Position numbers and translations under genes: made by a program. From Rubrivivax sp. (GTDB lineage Bacteria; Pseudomonadota; Gammaproteobacteria; Burkholderiales; Burkholderiaceae_C), in assembly GCA_030653505.1 (NCBI GenBank), contig JAURZK010000044.1, positions 1 through 57,085 on the forward strand: 57,085 nucleotides of DNA. The letters run 5' to 3'. Under the pieces are notes generated by a model that saw only the letters and a list, made by a program, of their open reading frames with translations, was not told where the DNA came from and made no database searches. Shown here piece by piece: positions 7,069 through 15,012 of this stretch. The first letter of the stretch is position 1; each line of letters begins with the position of its first letter.

Positions 7069-9198
7069 ATGACATCCCTTGCCAGCAACCAGCGCGGATC
7101 CCTGAACCCGCTGTTCGAACCACGGGCAATCGCCGTCTACGGTGCATCGTCCGACCCGACCAAGATCGGCGGGCGCCCGCTCGACTTCCTCAAAGGCAGC
7201 GGCTATGACGGCCCGCTCTACCCGATCAACCCGAAGGCGGCGCAGATCCAGGGCCTGCCCTCGTTTGCCACGGTCGCGGCGGTGCCGGGTCCGGTGGACC
7301 TGGCCATCGTCGCCGTGCCTGCGCCGGCCGTGCTGGCGGCGCTGGAAGACTGTGCCGCCAAGGGCGTTGGTGGCGCCGTGGTACTGAGCTCGGGCTTCGC
7401 CGAAGTCGGCGGCCAGGGGGCGCAATGGCAACAGCAGATCAGCGCGCTGACGAACCGCACCGGCATGCGCGTGGTCGGGCCGAACTGCATGGGCATCATC
7501 AATGTGCGGCGCCGCATCCTGGGCACCTTCACGCCCAGCGCCGCGGGCTTCGGGCTGGCGCCCGGCCGCATCAGCCTGGTGAGCCAGAGCGGGGCGTTCG
7601 GCGGCTATTGCCTGTCGCTGATCCGCCAGCGCGGTCTCGGGCTCAACCTGTGGATCACCACCGGCAACCAGTGCGACGTCGACTTCGCCGACTGTGTCAA
7701 CCACTATGCCCAGGATGACGGCACCGACGTCATCGTCGGTTACGTCGAGGCGGCGACCGACAAGGACCGCCTGATCAGCGCGCTGGCGCTGGCGCGCGAG
7801 CGCGGCAAGCGCATCGTGATGATGAAGGTCGGCAGTTCCGAGGCCGGTGCCCACGCGACCGCGTCGCACACCGCCTCTCTCGCCGGCTCGGACCAGGTCT
7901 ACGACGGTCTGTTCAAGCAGTACGGCGTCTACCGCGCGCGCACCATCGACGAGCTGTTCGATGTGGCCTATGCCTGCTCGGTGGTGCGCCAATCGCCCAA
8001 GGGCAAGCGCATCGGCCTGCTGACGGTGTCGGGGGGCGTGGGTGCCCTGATGGCCGACGTGGCCACCGATTGCGGACTCGACGTCGCGCCCATGCCCGAG
8101 GACGCGCAGCGCCGGCTGAAGGAAATCCTGCCCTTCGCCGGGCCGCGCAACCCGGTCGACATGACGGCGCAACTGGTCAACGACCTGACGCTGTTCGAGA
8201 AGAACTTCCAGCTCATGCTCGAAGAGGGGGGCTACGACGTCGTGGTCGCGTTCCTGTCCAGCGTGGGCCAGGTGCTCGATCTCAGCACCCGCCTGCTCGA
8301 GCAATTGAAGAAGGTGCTGCAGCGTTTCCCCGACCGCACCGTCATCGTGTCGACCTTGGCCTCACCCGAGGTGCGCAAGCTCTACGAGGCCGCCGGCGTG
8401 ATGCTGTTCGACGAACCAACGCGCGCCGTGCGCGCCGCCAGCGCGCTGGTCCACATGGCCGCAGAAGTCGAGCGCGCGCGCACGCTGTCGGCGCCGCCGC
8501 TGTTGCCAGCCGCGGCGCTGGCACCGCCCGGACACGCGATCAACGAGGTCGATGCCAAGCGCGTGCTGGCCAGCGCCGGCATCCCGGTCGTGCGCGAACT
8601 CGTCGCCGCGACCGCGGACGCTGCCGCGCGCTGCGCCGCGGAGATCGGCTATCCGGTGGTGCTGAAGATCGCCTCGGCCGACATCGCGCACAAGAGCGAG
8701 ATCGGTGGCGTGATCGTCGGCCTGCAGGACGAGGCCCAGGTGCGCTCGGCTTTCGGCACGCTGCTGCAGCGCGCGAAGACCCATGCGCCGCAGGCGCGGA
8801 TCGACGGCGTGGTCGTCGCCCAGATGGCCGGCAAGGGCGTCGAGACCATCCTCGGCGTGGTGCGCGACCCGGTGTTCGGCGCGGTCGTGATGTTCGGGCT
8901 GGGCGGCGTCTTCGTCGAGGCCTTCAAGGACGTGGCCTTCCGCGTCGCGCCCTTCGGCGTGGACGAGGCGCGCGCGATGATCGGCGAGGTCAAGGGCCGC
9001 ATCCTGCTGACGGGACTGCGCGGGCAGCCGCCTGCGGACGAAGACGCGCTCGCCACCGCGATTGCCGCGCTGTCGGTCTACGCCGCGCGGCACGAGGCCG
9101 CGATCGAGAGCATCGACATCAACCCCTTCGTCGTGCTGCCGCTCGGCCAGGGCGCGCTCGCGCTCGACGCGCTGATCGTGCCGAGCGCCGGGCGCTGA
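7069..9198 (+). CDS. Acyl-CoA synthetase (NDP-forming), fused alpha-beta type
   Basis: A 709-residue fusion of the alpha and beta parts of NDP-forming acyl-CoA synthetases. Order: CoA-binding Rossmann domain (AIAVYGASSDPTKIGG near residue 20), succinyl-CoA-ligase-like domains with VGPNCMG and SQSGAFGG, the probable phosphohistidine His267 in SHTASLAG, then a C-terminal ATP-grasp domain from about residue 485 (GYPVVLKIAS, HKSEIGGV). It would make an acyl-CoA from a carboxylate, CoA and ATP, releasing ADP and phosphate. It is the only acyl-CoA ligase in the window, so it may activate the pathway's entry acid; the CoA-transferases are an alternative route. It converges on a MaoC-like gene. Confidence 0.9.
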   Translation: MTSLASNQRGSLNPLFEPRAIAVYGASSDPTKIGGRPLDFLKGSGYDGPLYPINPKAAQIQGLPSFATVAAVPGPVDLAIVAVPAPAVLAALEDCAAKGVGGAVVLSSGFAEVGGQGAQWQQQISALTNRTGMRVVGPNCMGIINVRRRILGTFTPSAAGFGLAPGRISLVSQSGAFGGYCLSLIRQRGLGLNLWITTGNQCDVDFADCVNHYAQDDGTDVIVGYVEAATDKDRLISALALARERGKRIVMMKVGSSEAGAHATASHTASLAGSDQVYDGLFKQYGVYRARTIDELFDVAYACSVVRQSPKGKRIGLLTVSGGVGALMADVATDCGLDVAPMPEDAQRRLKEILPFAGPRNPVDMTAQLVNDLTLFEKNFQLMLEEGGYDVVVAFLSSVGQVLDLSTRLLEQLKKVLQRFPDRTVIVSTLASPEVRKLYEAAGVMLFDEPTRAVRAASALVHMAAEVERARTLSAPPLLPAAALAPPGHAINEVDAKRVLASAGIPVVRELVAATADAAARCAAEIGYPVVLKIASADIAHKSEIGGVIVGLQDEAQVRSAFGTLLQRAKTHAPQARIDGVVVAQMAGKGVETILGVVRDPVFGAVVMFGLGGVFVEAFKDVAFRVAPFGVDEARAMIGEVKGRILLTGLRGQPPADEDALATAIAALSVYAARHEAAIESIDINPFVVLPLGQGALALDALIVPSAGR

Positions 9199-9207
9199 CC
9201 GGCGCCG

Positions 9208-9666
9208 TCAGACCAGGTTGTCGACCCGGCCGCGGCGCATCATCAGCTTCTCGCTGAACTCGAACACCTGCTCGGCGCGCTGGTTGAACACGCGCACGCG
9301 GCCGCTCATCACGCCGCGCTTGCCGTCCGACAGGTTCTTCTTGCCTTCGACCGTGATCTCGGCGCGCAGCGTGTCGCCGGGGCGCACCGGCACCGTGAAC
9401 TTGAAGTCGGTCAGCTCGAGCGCGGCGATGGTCGCCGGGCCGAGGATCTCCTCCATCATCCCGGCGGCGATGCTGGCCGTCAGCAGGCCGGGGCAGATGC
9501 GGCCGCCGAAGTCGGTGTGCTTCTTGGCAAACTCTTCGTTGATGAAGATCGGCAGCTTCAGGCCGGCCAGGCAGGTGAAGTTGACGATGTCGGTCTCGGT
9601 CACGGTGCGGCCGTAACTCTTGAAGACGTCGCCGGGGTTGAGGTCGTCGAGCGAGCGGTTGGACAT
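9208..9666 (-). CDS. MaoC-like hotdog protein lacking the hydratase dyad
   Basis: A 152-residue single-hotdog MaoC-family protein (GRTVTETDIVNF near the N-terminus, FGGRICPGLLTASI in the middle). In active (R)-hydratases the motif is D-x-N-P-x-H-x-D followed by I-x-H-G. Here the corresponding stretch reads LKLPIFIN and RICPG, so both catalytic Asp and His are replaced. It may be a thioesterase-like, structural or binding member. A similar degenerate protein lies at 26094-26582. It is monocistronic and leftward, with a partial ACTAAC element 38 bases upstream of the start codon. Confidence 0.8.
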   Translation of the reverse strand: MSNRSLDDLNPGDVFKSYGRTVTETDIVNFTCLAGLKLPIFINEEFAKKHTDFGGRICPGLLTASIAAGMMEEILGPATIAALELTDFKFTVPVRPGDTLRAEITVEGKKNLSDGKRGVMSGRVRVFNQRAEQVFEFSEKLMMRRGRVDNLV

Positions 9667-9701
9667 GGTGTGGCCTTGGTTCGGGTTGCGCCGGAGTGTT
9701 C

Positions 9702-9718
9702 AAACTAACAGTTGGCAG
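9702..9718 (-). promoter_or_regulatory. Partial ACTAAC operator and TAGTTT -10-like element
   Basis: The plus strand reads ACTAACAGTTGGCAG at 9704-9718. The left half matches the ACTAAC-N3-YGTTTG element exactly; the right half is poor. On the minus strand the overlapping TAGTTT (9707-9702) could be the -10 of the gene starting at 9666. No convincing -35 lies 17 bases upstream. This is the weakest member of the set. Confidence 0.35.
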
Positions 9719-9730
9719 GATACTCTCTCC

Positions 9731-9745
9731 GGTGCATGATGCACC
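9731..9745. promoter_or_regulatory. 15-base perfect palindrome in divergent intergenic region
   Basis: GGTGCATGATGCACC has two 7-base arms around one central base. It lies between the divergent MaoC-like gene (start 9666) and acyl-CoA dehydrogenase gene (start 9810). Its size and position suit a dimeric repressor site. It differs from the ACTAAC element, so a second regulator is possible. Function is inferred from symmetry only. Confidence 0.4.
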
Positions 9746-9772
9746 AGCCCGCCGGGCCTGATCGTGTTCACC

Positions 9773-9791
9773 GGGGCCGGGCTCCGGCCCC
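9773..9791. repeat. GC-rich hairpin just upstream of an acyl-CoA dehydrogenase start
   Basis: GGGGCCGG and CCGGCCCC form an 8-base perfect stem around the loop GCT, ending 18 bases before the ATG at 9810. No Shine-Dalgarno sequence is visible between the hairpin and the start codon. The structure could limit translation initiation or mark a transcription end; neither is shown. Confidence 0.35.
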
Positions 9792-9809
9792 GCCTCACGC
9801 CACTGCCGC

Positions 9810-10970
9810 ATGCTGTTCCTCCGACCCGATTTTGAACTTCCTTGCGTGGGCGCCAGCACCGCCGGCCTGCGCAGTGCCGTGCGCGCCTTCGTCGCTGACG
9901 AGATCACCAGCGGCCGCATCACGCCGCGGTGCAACTCGTGGACCGAGAGCCTTGCCTCGGACTTCAGCCGCCGCCTGGGTGAACGCGGCTGGATCGGCTA
10001 CCACTGGCCCACGCAATACGGCGGGCGCGGCGGCAACGCCTTCGACACGCTGACCATCAACGAGGAACTGCTCGCCGCCGGCGCGCCTGTCGGCGCGCAC
10101 TGGATCGCGGCGCGCCAGAGCGCCCCGCTGCTGATGCGCTTCGGCAACGAGGCGCAGCGCCAGGAATTCCTGCCGCGCATCGCGGCCGGCAGCACCTACT
10201 TCGCCATCGGCATGAGCGAGCCCGATGTCGGCTCCGACCTGGCCTCGGTGCGCAGCCGCGCCGAACTGGCCGACGGCAGCTGGGTGCTCAACGGACGCAA
10301 GGTGTGGACCAGCGGCGCCCACCTGTGCCACTACGCCATCGTGCTGTGCCGCACCGCGCCGGCCGACCCCAAGGCGCGCCATGCCGGCCTGAGCCAGCTC
10401 ATCGTCGACCTCAAGGCCCCGGGCGTGACCATCCGCCCGATCCGCATGCTCGACGGCAGCCACCACTTCAACGAGGTGATCTTCGACAACGTGCAGGTGC
10501 CGGCCGAGCGTCTGGTGGGCAACGCCGGCGACGGCTGGAAGCAGGTGAGCAGCGAGCTGGCCTACGAACGCAGCGGCCCCGAGCGCTTCCTCAGCACGAT
10601 GCCGCTGGTCGAACGCTGCCTGCAGCTCGTGCTGGCCGGCCCGGCGGCCGTGGGCGACATCGCCGCCGGCCGCCTGTTGGCGCGGCTGATGACGCTGCGC
10701 AACATGAGCCTGGGGGTCTGGGGCGCGCTCGGCGCCGGCCAGTCGCCGGCGATCGAGGCCGCGATGGTCAAGGACCTGGGCACCAACTTCGAGCGCGACG
10801 CGATCGAGATCGTGCGCGAGGCAATGACCGCCGACCCCCGCGTGGCCGGCGACGACGCGCTGGAGCAGTTGATGGCCGACGCGCTGCCGCTGGCGCCCAC
10901 CTACAACCTGCGCGGCGGCACCAACGAAGTGCTGCGCAACATGATCGCGAAGAACCTGCAAGGCAAATGA
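9810..10970 (+). CDS. Acyl-CoA dehydrogenase (pair, subunit 1)
   Basis: A 386-residue acyl-CoA dehydrogenase. It has HWPTQYGGRGG in the N-terminal helical domain, the middle-domain FAD/substrate signature IGMSEPDVGSDLA, WTSGAH and the C-terminal YNLRGGTNEVLRN. It resembles the C-terminal half of the fused enzyme at 2784-5096. Its stop overlaps the start of the next dehydrogenase gene (ATGA), so the two are translationally coupled and probably form a heteromer. It oxidises an acyl-CoA to an enoyl-CoA with electrons passing to ETF. The start lacks a clear ribosome-binding site, and the first 15 residues are poorly conserved. Confidence 0.86.
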   Translation: MLFLRPDFELPCVGASTAGLRSAVRAFVADEITSGRITPRCNSWTESLASDFSRRLGERGWIGYHWPTQYGGRGGNAFDTLTINEELLAAGAPVGAHWIAARQSAPLLMRFGNEAQRQEFLPRIAAGSTYFAIGMSEPDVGSDLASVRSRAELADGSWVLNGRKVWTSGAHLCHYAIVLCRTAPADPKARHAGLSQLIVDLKAPGVTIRPIRMLDGSHHFNEVIFDNVQVPAERLVGNAGDGWKQVSSELAYERSGPERFLSTMPLVERCLQLVLAGPAAVGDIAAGRLLARLMTLRNMSLGVWGALGAGQSPAIEAAMVKDLGTNFERDAIEIVREAMTADPRVAGDDALEQLMADALPLAPTYNLRGGTNEVLRNMIAKNLQGK

Positions 10971-12034
10971 GCGAACTCGCCCGCCCCCTGGCCGAGGCGG
11001 CCGAACGATTGTTCGCGCAGCGCTGCGGCACCGATGTCGTCGCCAGCGCCGATGCCGGCACCTGGCCGCAGGCGCTGTGGTCGGCGCTCGAGGCCCTGAC
11101 GCCCGCACAGCTGCTGGTATCTGAGGATCGCGGCGGCGCGGGCGGTGACTGGCTGGACGCCTGCGCCTTGCTCGAACGCGCCGGCGAATTCAACCTGCCC
11201 CTGCCGGTGGCCGAAACCGTACTCGCCGGCTGGCTGCTCGACCGCGCCGGCCTGCCGGCCGTGGCCGGGCCGCTGAGCTTTGCCTGCACCACGGTCGACC
11301 TGGCCGCAGCGCACCGACAAGGGCGCGTCGCCATCGAGGCGCGCAACGTGCCATGGGCGGCACGCAGTGCCGGGATCGTGCTGGTCGGCACCAACGCCAG
11401 CGCCGAGGCTTGGTTGCTGTACCTGCCGAACGGTGCGTACACGACCACGCCCGACCGCGCACCCGCCGGGGACCCGCGCGATCGCGTTGCAGTGCTCGAC
11501 CTGGCGCTGTCCGCGCCCGGCGTGGCCTGCCAGCGTCTGCAGGGGCTGCGTCATGCCGAGGTGCTCGGCCGTGCCGCGCTGCTGCGCGCCGCGCAGATCG
11601 CCGGCGCCTGCCGCCGCGTGCTCGCGCTGACGCTGGCCTACACCGGCGAGCGCGTGCAGTTCGGCCGCGCCATCGGCCAGTTCCAGGCGGTGCAGCACCA
11701 GCTGGCGCAGCTGGCCGAAGAAACCGCGGCTGTGCGCGTCGCGGTCCAGGCGGCGGCAAATACCAGCGAGGGCCCCTGGTCGGTGGCGGCGATGGCGGCC
11801 GCCAAGCTGCGCGCCGGCGAGGCCGCGGGCCTGTGCGTGCGCATCGCACACCAGCTTCATGGCGCGATGGGCGTTACCGCCGAACACCCCTTGCATCAAA
11901 GCACGCGCCGCATGCTGGCCTGGCGCGACGAACACGGCGCCGAGGCCTACTGGGCGCGCGAACTGGTGCAGGCCTTGCGCGACGCCGGTGCGCCCGGCGC
12001 CTGGCAGGCCATCGTGGCCGCCACCAACCGATGA
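10967..12034 (+). CDS. Acyl-CoA dehydrogenase (pair, subunit 2; divergent)
   Basis: A 355-residue, shorter and divergent acyl-CoA dehydrogenase. The C-terminal domain is clear (YTGERVQFGRAIGQFQAVQHQLAQLAEE, then HQLHGAMGVTAEHPLH). The middle beta-domain is weak and lacks a recognisable TEPxxGSD loop. It resembles the N-terminal half of the fused 770-residue enzyme. It overlaps the preceding dehydrogenase gene by 4 bases. I infer a structural or partly FAD-binding partner in an alpha2-beta2 dehydrogenase for a bulky substrate. Activity alone is uncertain. Confidence 0.84.
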   Translation: MSELARPLAEAAERLFAQRCGTDVVASADAGTWPQALWSALEALTPAQLLVSEDRGGAGGDWLDACALLERAGEFNLPLPVAETVLAGWLLDRAGLPAVAGPLSFACTTVDLAAAHRQGRVAIEARNVPWAARSAGIVLVGTNASAEAWLLYLPNGAYTTTPDRAPAGDPRDRVAVLDLALSAPGVACQRLQGLRHAEVLGRAALLRAAQIAGACRRVLALTLAYTGERVQFGRAIGQFQAVQHQLAQLAEETAAVRVAVQAAANTSEGPWSVAAMAAAKLRAGEAAGLCVRIAHQLHGAMGVTAEHPLHQSTRRMLAWRDEHGAEAYWARELVQALRDAGAPGAWQAIVAATNR

Positions 12035-12068
12035 CGATGCAGCCCCAGGCTGCCGACAGGAGCCCGAC

Positions 12069-13277
12069 TTGACACCACTGCACGGCATCCGGGTGCTCGA
12101 CCTGACCAGTTATCTGATGGGCCCCTTCGCCACCCAGATCCTCGGCGACATGGGCGCCGAGGTGATCAAGGTCGAACCACCCGAGGGCGACCTGGTACGT
12201 GTGATCGGCCCCGCCCCCTGCACCGGCATGGGCGGCATGTTCATGCAGATGAACCGCAACAAGCGCAGCATCGTGCTCGACCTGAAACAGCCCGCCGGCC
12301 GCGACGCCGCGCTGCGGCTTGCCGCGAAAACCGACATCTTCGTCTACAACGTGCGGCCGCAGGCAATGGCGCGGCTGGGGCTGTCCTACGAAGCCGTGGC
12401 CGCCATCAACCCGGGCGTGATCTACGTCGGCGCGGTGGGCTTCGGCCAGGACGGCCCGTACGCGGCGCTGCCCGCCCTCGACGACCTGATGCAGGGCATG
12501 GTGGCCATCCCCAGCCTGTTCGAGCGCGCAGGCGGCGAGGGCCCGCGCTATGTGCCGCTGGCGATGGCCGACCGGCATGTGGGCGTTGCGTTGGTCAATG
12601 CGATGCTCGGCGGGCTGGTCCACAAGCTGCGCAGCGGCGAAGGCCAGGCGATCGAAGTGCCGATGTTCGAGACCATGGCTCAGGGCGTGCTGGGCGACCA
12701 CATGATGGGGGCGAACTTCGATCCGCCGCTCGGCCCACCGGGCTACACGCGGCACCTCAGCCGGGACCGTCGGCCGTTTCGCACCGCCGACGGTCATGTC
12801 TGCGCCTTCCTCATCAACGACCGGCAGTGGCAGTCGCTGCTGGAAGCGGTGGGCGAACCCGAACGCATGAAGCACCCGCACTTCGCCGATGTGCAAGCGC
12901 GCACAGTCCACTCGGCCGAGGTCTACGGCTTCCTCGAAACCATGTTCCGCACGCGCACCACGGCGCAATGGCTGGAAGTGCTGCGCAAGGCCGACGTGCC
13001 GTCGGGCCCTTTGCACACGCTGGAATCGCTGTTCGAGGACGAGCACCTGAACGCGGTCGGCTTCTTCGAGCGCCGCGAACACCCCGCCGCGGGCACCGTG
13101 CTCAATTTGCGACCGCCCTCGCGCTGGAGCCGCACGCCGCCCGAGGTGACCCGCCTGGCGCCGACGCTCGGCGAGCACAGCGCCGAGATCCTGGGCGAGG
13201 TCGGCTACACGCGGTCGGAGATTGAGGCCATGGCGGCGGCCGGGGTCACGTCACGGGCCAAACCACAGGAGCAATGA
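12069..13277 (+). CDS. Family III (CaiB/BaiF) CoA-transferase
   Basis: A 402-residue family III CoA-transferase that moves CoA between acids through an aspartyl-CoA intermediate. Visible: HGIRVLDLTSYLMGPFATQILGDMGAEVIKVE at the N-terminus (in two familiar blocks), LNRNKRS-type MNRNKRSIVLDLK, and the catalytic Asp138 in ALDDLMQG. The start is TTG with an AGGAG site 6 bases upstream; an ATG 41 bases earlier is out of frame. It is close to the paralogues at 46993 and 50679, sharing FDPPLG and a C-terminal FFERREHP-like block. It follows the dehydrogenase pair and precedes an SDR gene. Confidence 0.88.
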   Translation: MTPLHGIRVLDLTSYLMGPFATQILGDMGAEVIKVEPPEGDLVRVIGPAPCTGMGGMFMQMNRNKRSIVLDLKQPAGRDAALRLAAKTDIFVYNVRPQAMARLGLSYEAVAAINPGVIYVGAVGFGQDGPYAALPALDDLMQGMVAIPSLFERAGGEGPRYVPLAMADRHVGVALVNAMLGGLVHKLRSGEGQAIEVPMFETMAQGVLGDHMMGANFDPPLGPPGYTRHLSRDRRPFRTADGHVCAFLINDRQWQSLLEAVGEPERMKHPHFADVQARTVHSAEVYGFLETMFRTRTTAQWLEVLRKADVPSGPLHTLESLFEDEHLNAVGFFERREHPAAGTVLNLRPPSRWSRTPPEVTRLAPTLGEHSAEILGEVGYTRSEIEAMAAAGVTSRAKPQEQ

Positions 13278-13278
13278 C

Positions 13279-14049
13279 ATGGACGGTAAGGTTGCCCTCG
13301 TCACCGGCGGGTCGCGAGGCATCGGTTTTGCCATCGCCCAGACGCTCGCGCGCCGCGGCGCGCAAGTGATCGTGACCGGGCGCGACCCGGCGCATGGCGA
13401 AGAAGCTCTTTCGACCTTGCGCGCCCTCAACCCGAATGCCGCCTTCGAAGCCGGCGAAGCGGGCGACCACGCGGCGATGAGTGCGATCGTCGAGCGCGTG
13501 GTGCAGCGCTGCGGCGGGCTCGACGTGCTGGTCAGCGCCGGCGCGGCCGGGCCCTTCGGGCCGAAGCCGTTTGCCGAGATGTCGGCCGAGCAGATCGAGT
13601 CGTCATTCAATGCCCGGCTTTTGCCGCGCATCTTTCCCGTCCACGCCGCGCTGCCCGCGCTGCGTGCCCGCGGGGCCGGCTCGGTGATCATGGTGACCAC
13701 CGACGCCGCGCGTCACCCCACGCCGGGCGAAGCCGTCATTGGCGCGGTCGGCGCAGCCATCCTGCTGATGACCAAGGCGCTGGCGCGCGAGTTCTCGCGC
13801 TGGAACATCCGCGTCAACTCGGTGGCGCTGACCCTGACCACCGATACCCCGGGCTGGGATCGCATCTTCTCCAAGCCGGGCTTCGAGAACCGGTTGTTCT
13901 CGAAGGCGCTCGAGCGCTTTCCGCAGGGGCGCGCACCCAGCGCCGCCGAAGTCGCGGAAGTGGCCGCGTTTCTCGCGTCCGACGCGGCCTCGCAGGTCAA
14001 TGGCCAGACCGTCAGCGTCAACGGCGGGCTGTCTTTCGGAGGGTGGTGA
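13279..14049 (+). CDS. SDR-fold protein with degenerate active site
   Basis: A 256-residue short-chain dehydrogenase fold. The cofactor motif is intact (TGGSRGIG, residues 9-16) and the C-terminus SVNGGLSFGGW is normal. The catalytic residues are lost: Ser/Tyr/Lys positions read Thr141, Ile154 and Gly158 (AVIGAVGAA where YxxxK is expected), and the usual NNAG is SAGAAG. It may bind NAD(P) but should not do classical SDR chemistry. It is the last gene of the 9.8-14.0 kb run, with ribosome-binding site CAGGAG. A non-catalytic partner or a different reaction are both possible. Confidence 0.82.
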   Translation: MDGKVALVTGGSRGIGFAIAQTLARRGAQVIVTGRDPAHGEEALSTLRALNPNAAFEAGEAGDHAAMSAIVERVVQRCGGLDVLVSAGAAGPFGPKPFAEMSAEQIESSFNARLLPRIFPVHAALPALRARGAGSVIMVTTDAARHPTPGEAVIGAVGAAILLMTKALAREFSRWNIRVNSVALTLTTDTPGWDRIFSKPGFENRLFSKALERFPQGRAPSAAEVAEVAAFLASDAASQVNGQTVSVNGGLSFGGW

Positions 14050-14095
14050 GAGCGTGCCGACCATCGCTGCCCAGGCAGCACGCACCCCTCGCCCG

Positions 14096-14878
14096 TCAGA
14101 CGCCGCGAAACTGCGGCTGGCGCTTTTCGAGCAGGGCAGCCACGCCTTCCTTCGCGTCGGCCATCTCGAGCGTGCGCGACTGCGCGAAGGCCTCGATCTC
14201 GCCGGCCGCCTTGGGGTCCCAGTTCAGTCCACGGTACAGGCTGCGCTTCATCATGCGCACGGCCACCGGCGCGCAGGCGGCAATCTCGGCGGCGAGTTCG
14301 CGCGACTTCGCCAGCACCTGGCCGGGCTCGACGGCGTAGTTGGCGATGCCCATCTCGGCCGCCTCGGCGCCGGAGAACACCCGCCCGGTGAACAGCAGTT
14401 CGGCCGCGCGCGGCACGCTGGTGATGCGCGGCAGCAGGTAGCTGATGGCCATGCCCGAATGGATGCCCAGGCGGGCGAAGTTCGCGCCATAGCGAGCCTC
14501 GCGGTTGGCCACGCGCAGGTCGCAGACCAGACCGAGGCCGAAACCGCCACCGATGGCATGGCCGTTCATCGCTGCGATCACCGGCACCTGCACCTCCAGG
14601 ATGGTCAGGAACGGGCGGTAGATGCCATACGACGCGTCGTGCGGCTGTTCGTTACCGCGGTCGAGGATACCGCTGCGGAAGTCGGCGCCCGAGCAGAAGC
14701 TGGCGCCGTTGCCGGTGATGACGACGCAACGGATCTCGCGGTCGGCCTTGACCTGGTCGATGACCTGCTGGAACGGTCCCAGCATCTCGGGCGACATCGC
14801 ATTGCGATGTGCGGGTCGGTTGAGGGTGATCTCGCAGACGAGATCTCGGTGGCTCACGAGCACCGCAGCTTCGGTCAT
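14096..14878 (-). CDS. Enoyl-CoA hydratase/isomerase family protein
   Basis: A 260-residue crotonase. The oxyanion-hole blocks are GNGASFCSGADF and NGHAIGGGFGLGLVCDLRV. Of the two catalytic glutamates of rat crotonase, the Glu144 position is not Glu (NFARLGIHSG), while the Glu164 position appears kept (RAAELLFTG). This pattern is common in isomerases and other crotonase activities, so hydratase function is not assured. It is a single leftward gene between two rightward runs, converging on the degenerate SDR gene. Confidence 0.85.
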   Translation of the reverse strand: MTEAAVLVSHRDLVCEITLNRPAHRNAMSPEMLGPFQQVIDQVKADREIRCVVITGNGASFCSGADFRSGILDRGNEQPHDASYGIYRPFLTILEVQVPVIAAMNGHAIGGGFGLGLVCDLRVANREARYGANFARLGIHSGMAISYLLPRITSVPRAAELLFTGRVFSGAEAAEMGIANYAVEPGQVLAKSRELAAEIAACAPVAVRMMKRSLYRGLNWDPKAAGEIEAFAQSRTLEMADAKEGVAALLEKRQPQFRGV

Positions 14879-15012
14879 GGGGTCTCCATCGGGCAGGCCG
14901 ATTCGGCCCGCAGGAATTCTATGCAGCGCCGCCGGACAGGTACAGCGCTGCTCGCTGGGTCCGCGCGCTGCGGCCGTTGTTTGATCTCAACTTCACCACC
15001 TTGGAGACTTGC

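Noticed and set aside
9198..9208. An intrinsic terminator between the convergent genes at 9198/9208, and at 19643/19691 and 55446/55525
   Set aside because: GC-rich text there can form weak pairings, but none has a good stem followed by a T-run. No terminator is claimed.
14983..15000. CCGTTGTTTGATC upstream of the TctC gene at 15013, similar to part of the 56482 operator
   Set aside because: The ACTAAC half is absent and no -35/-10 pair fits around it, so I do not count it as a member of the operator set.
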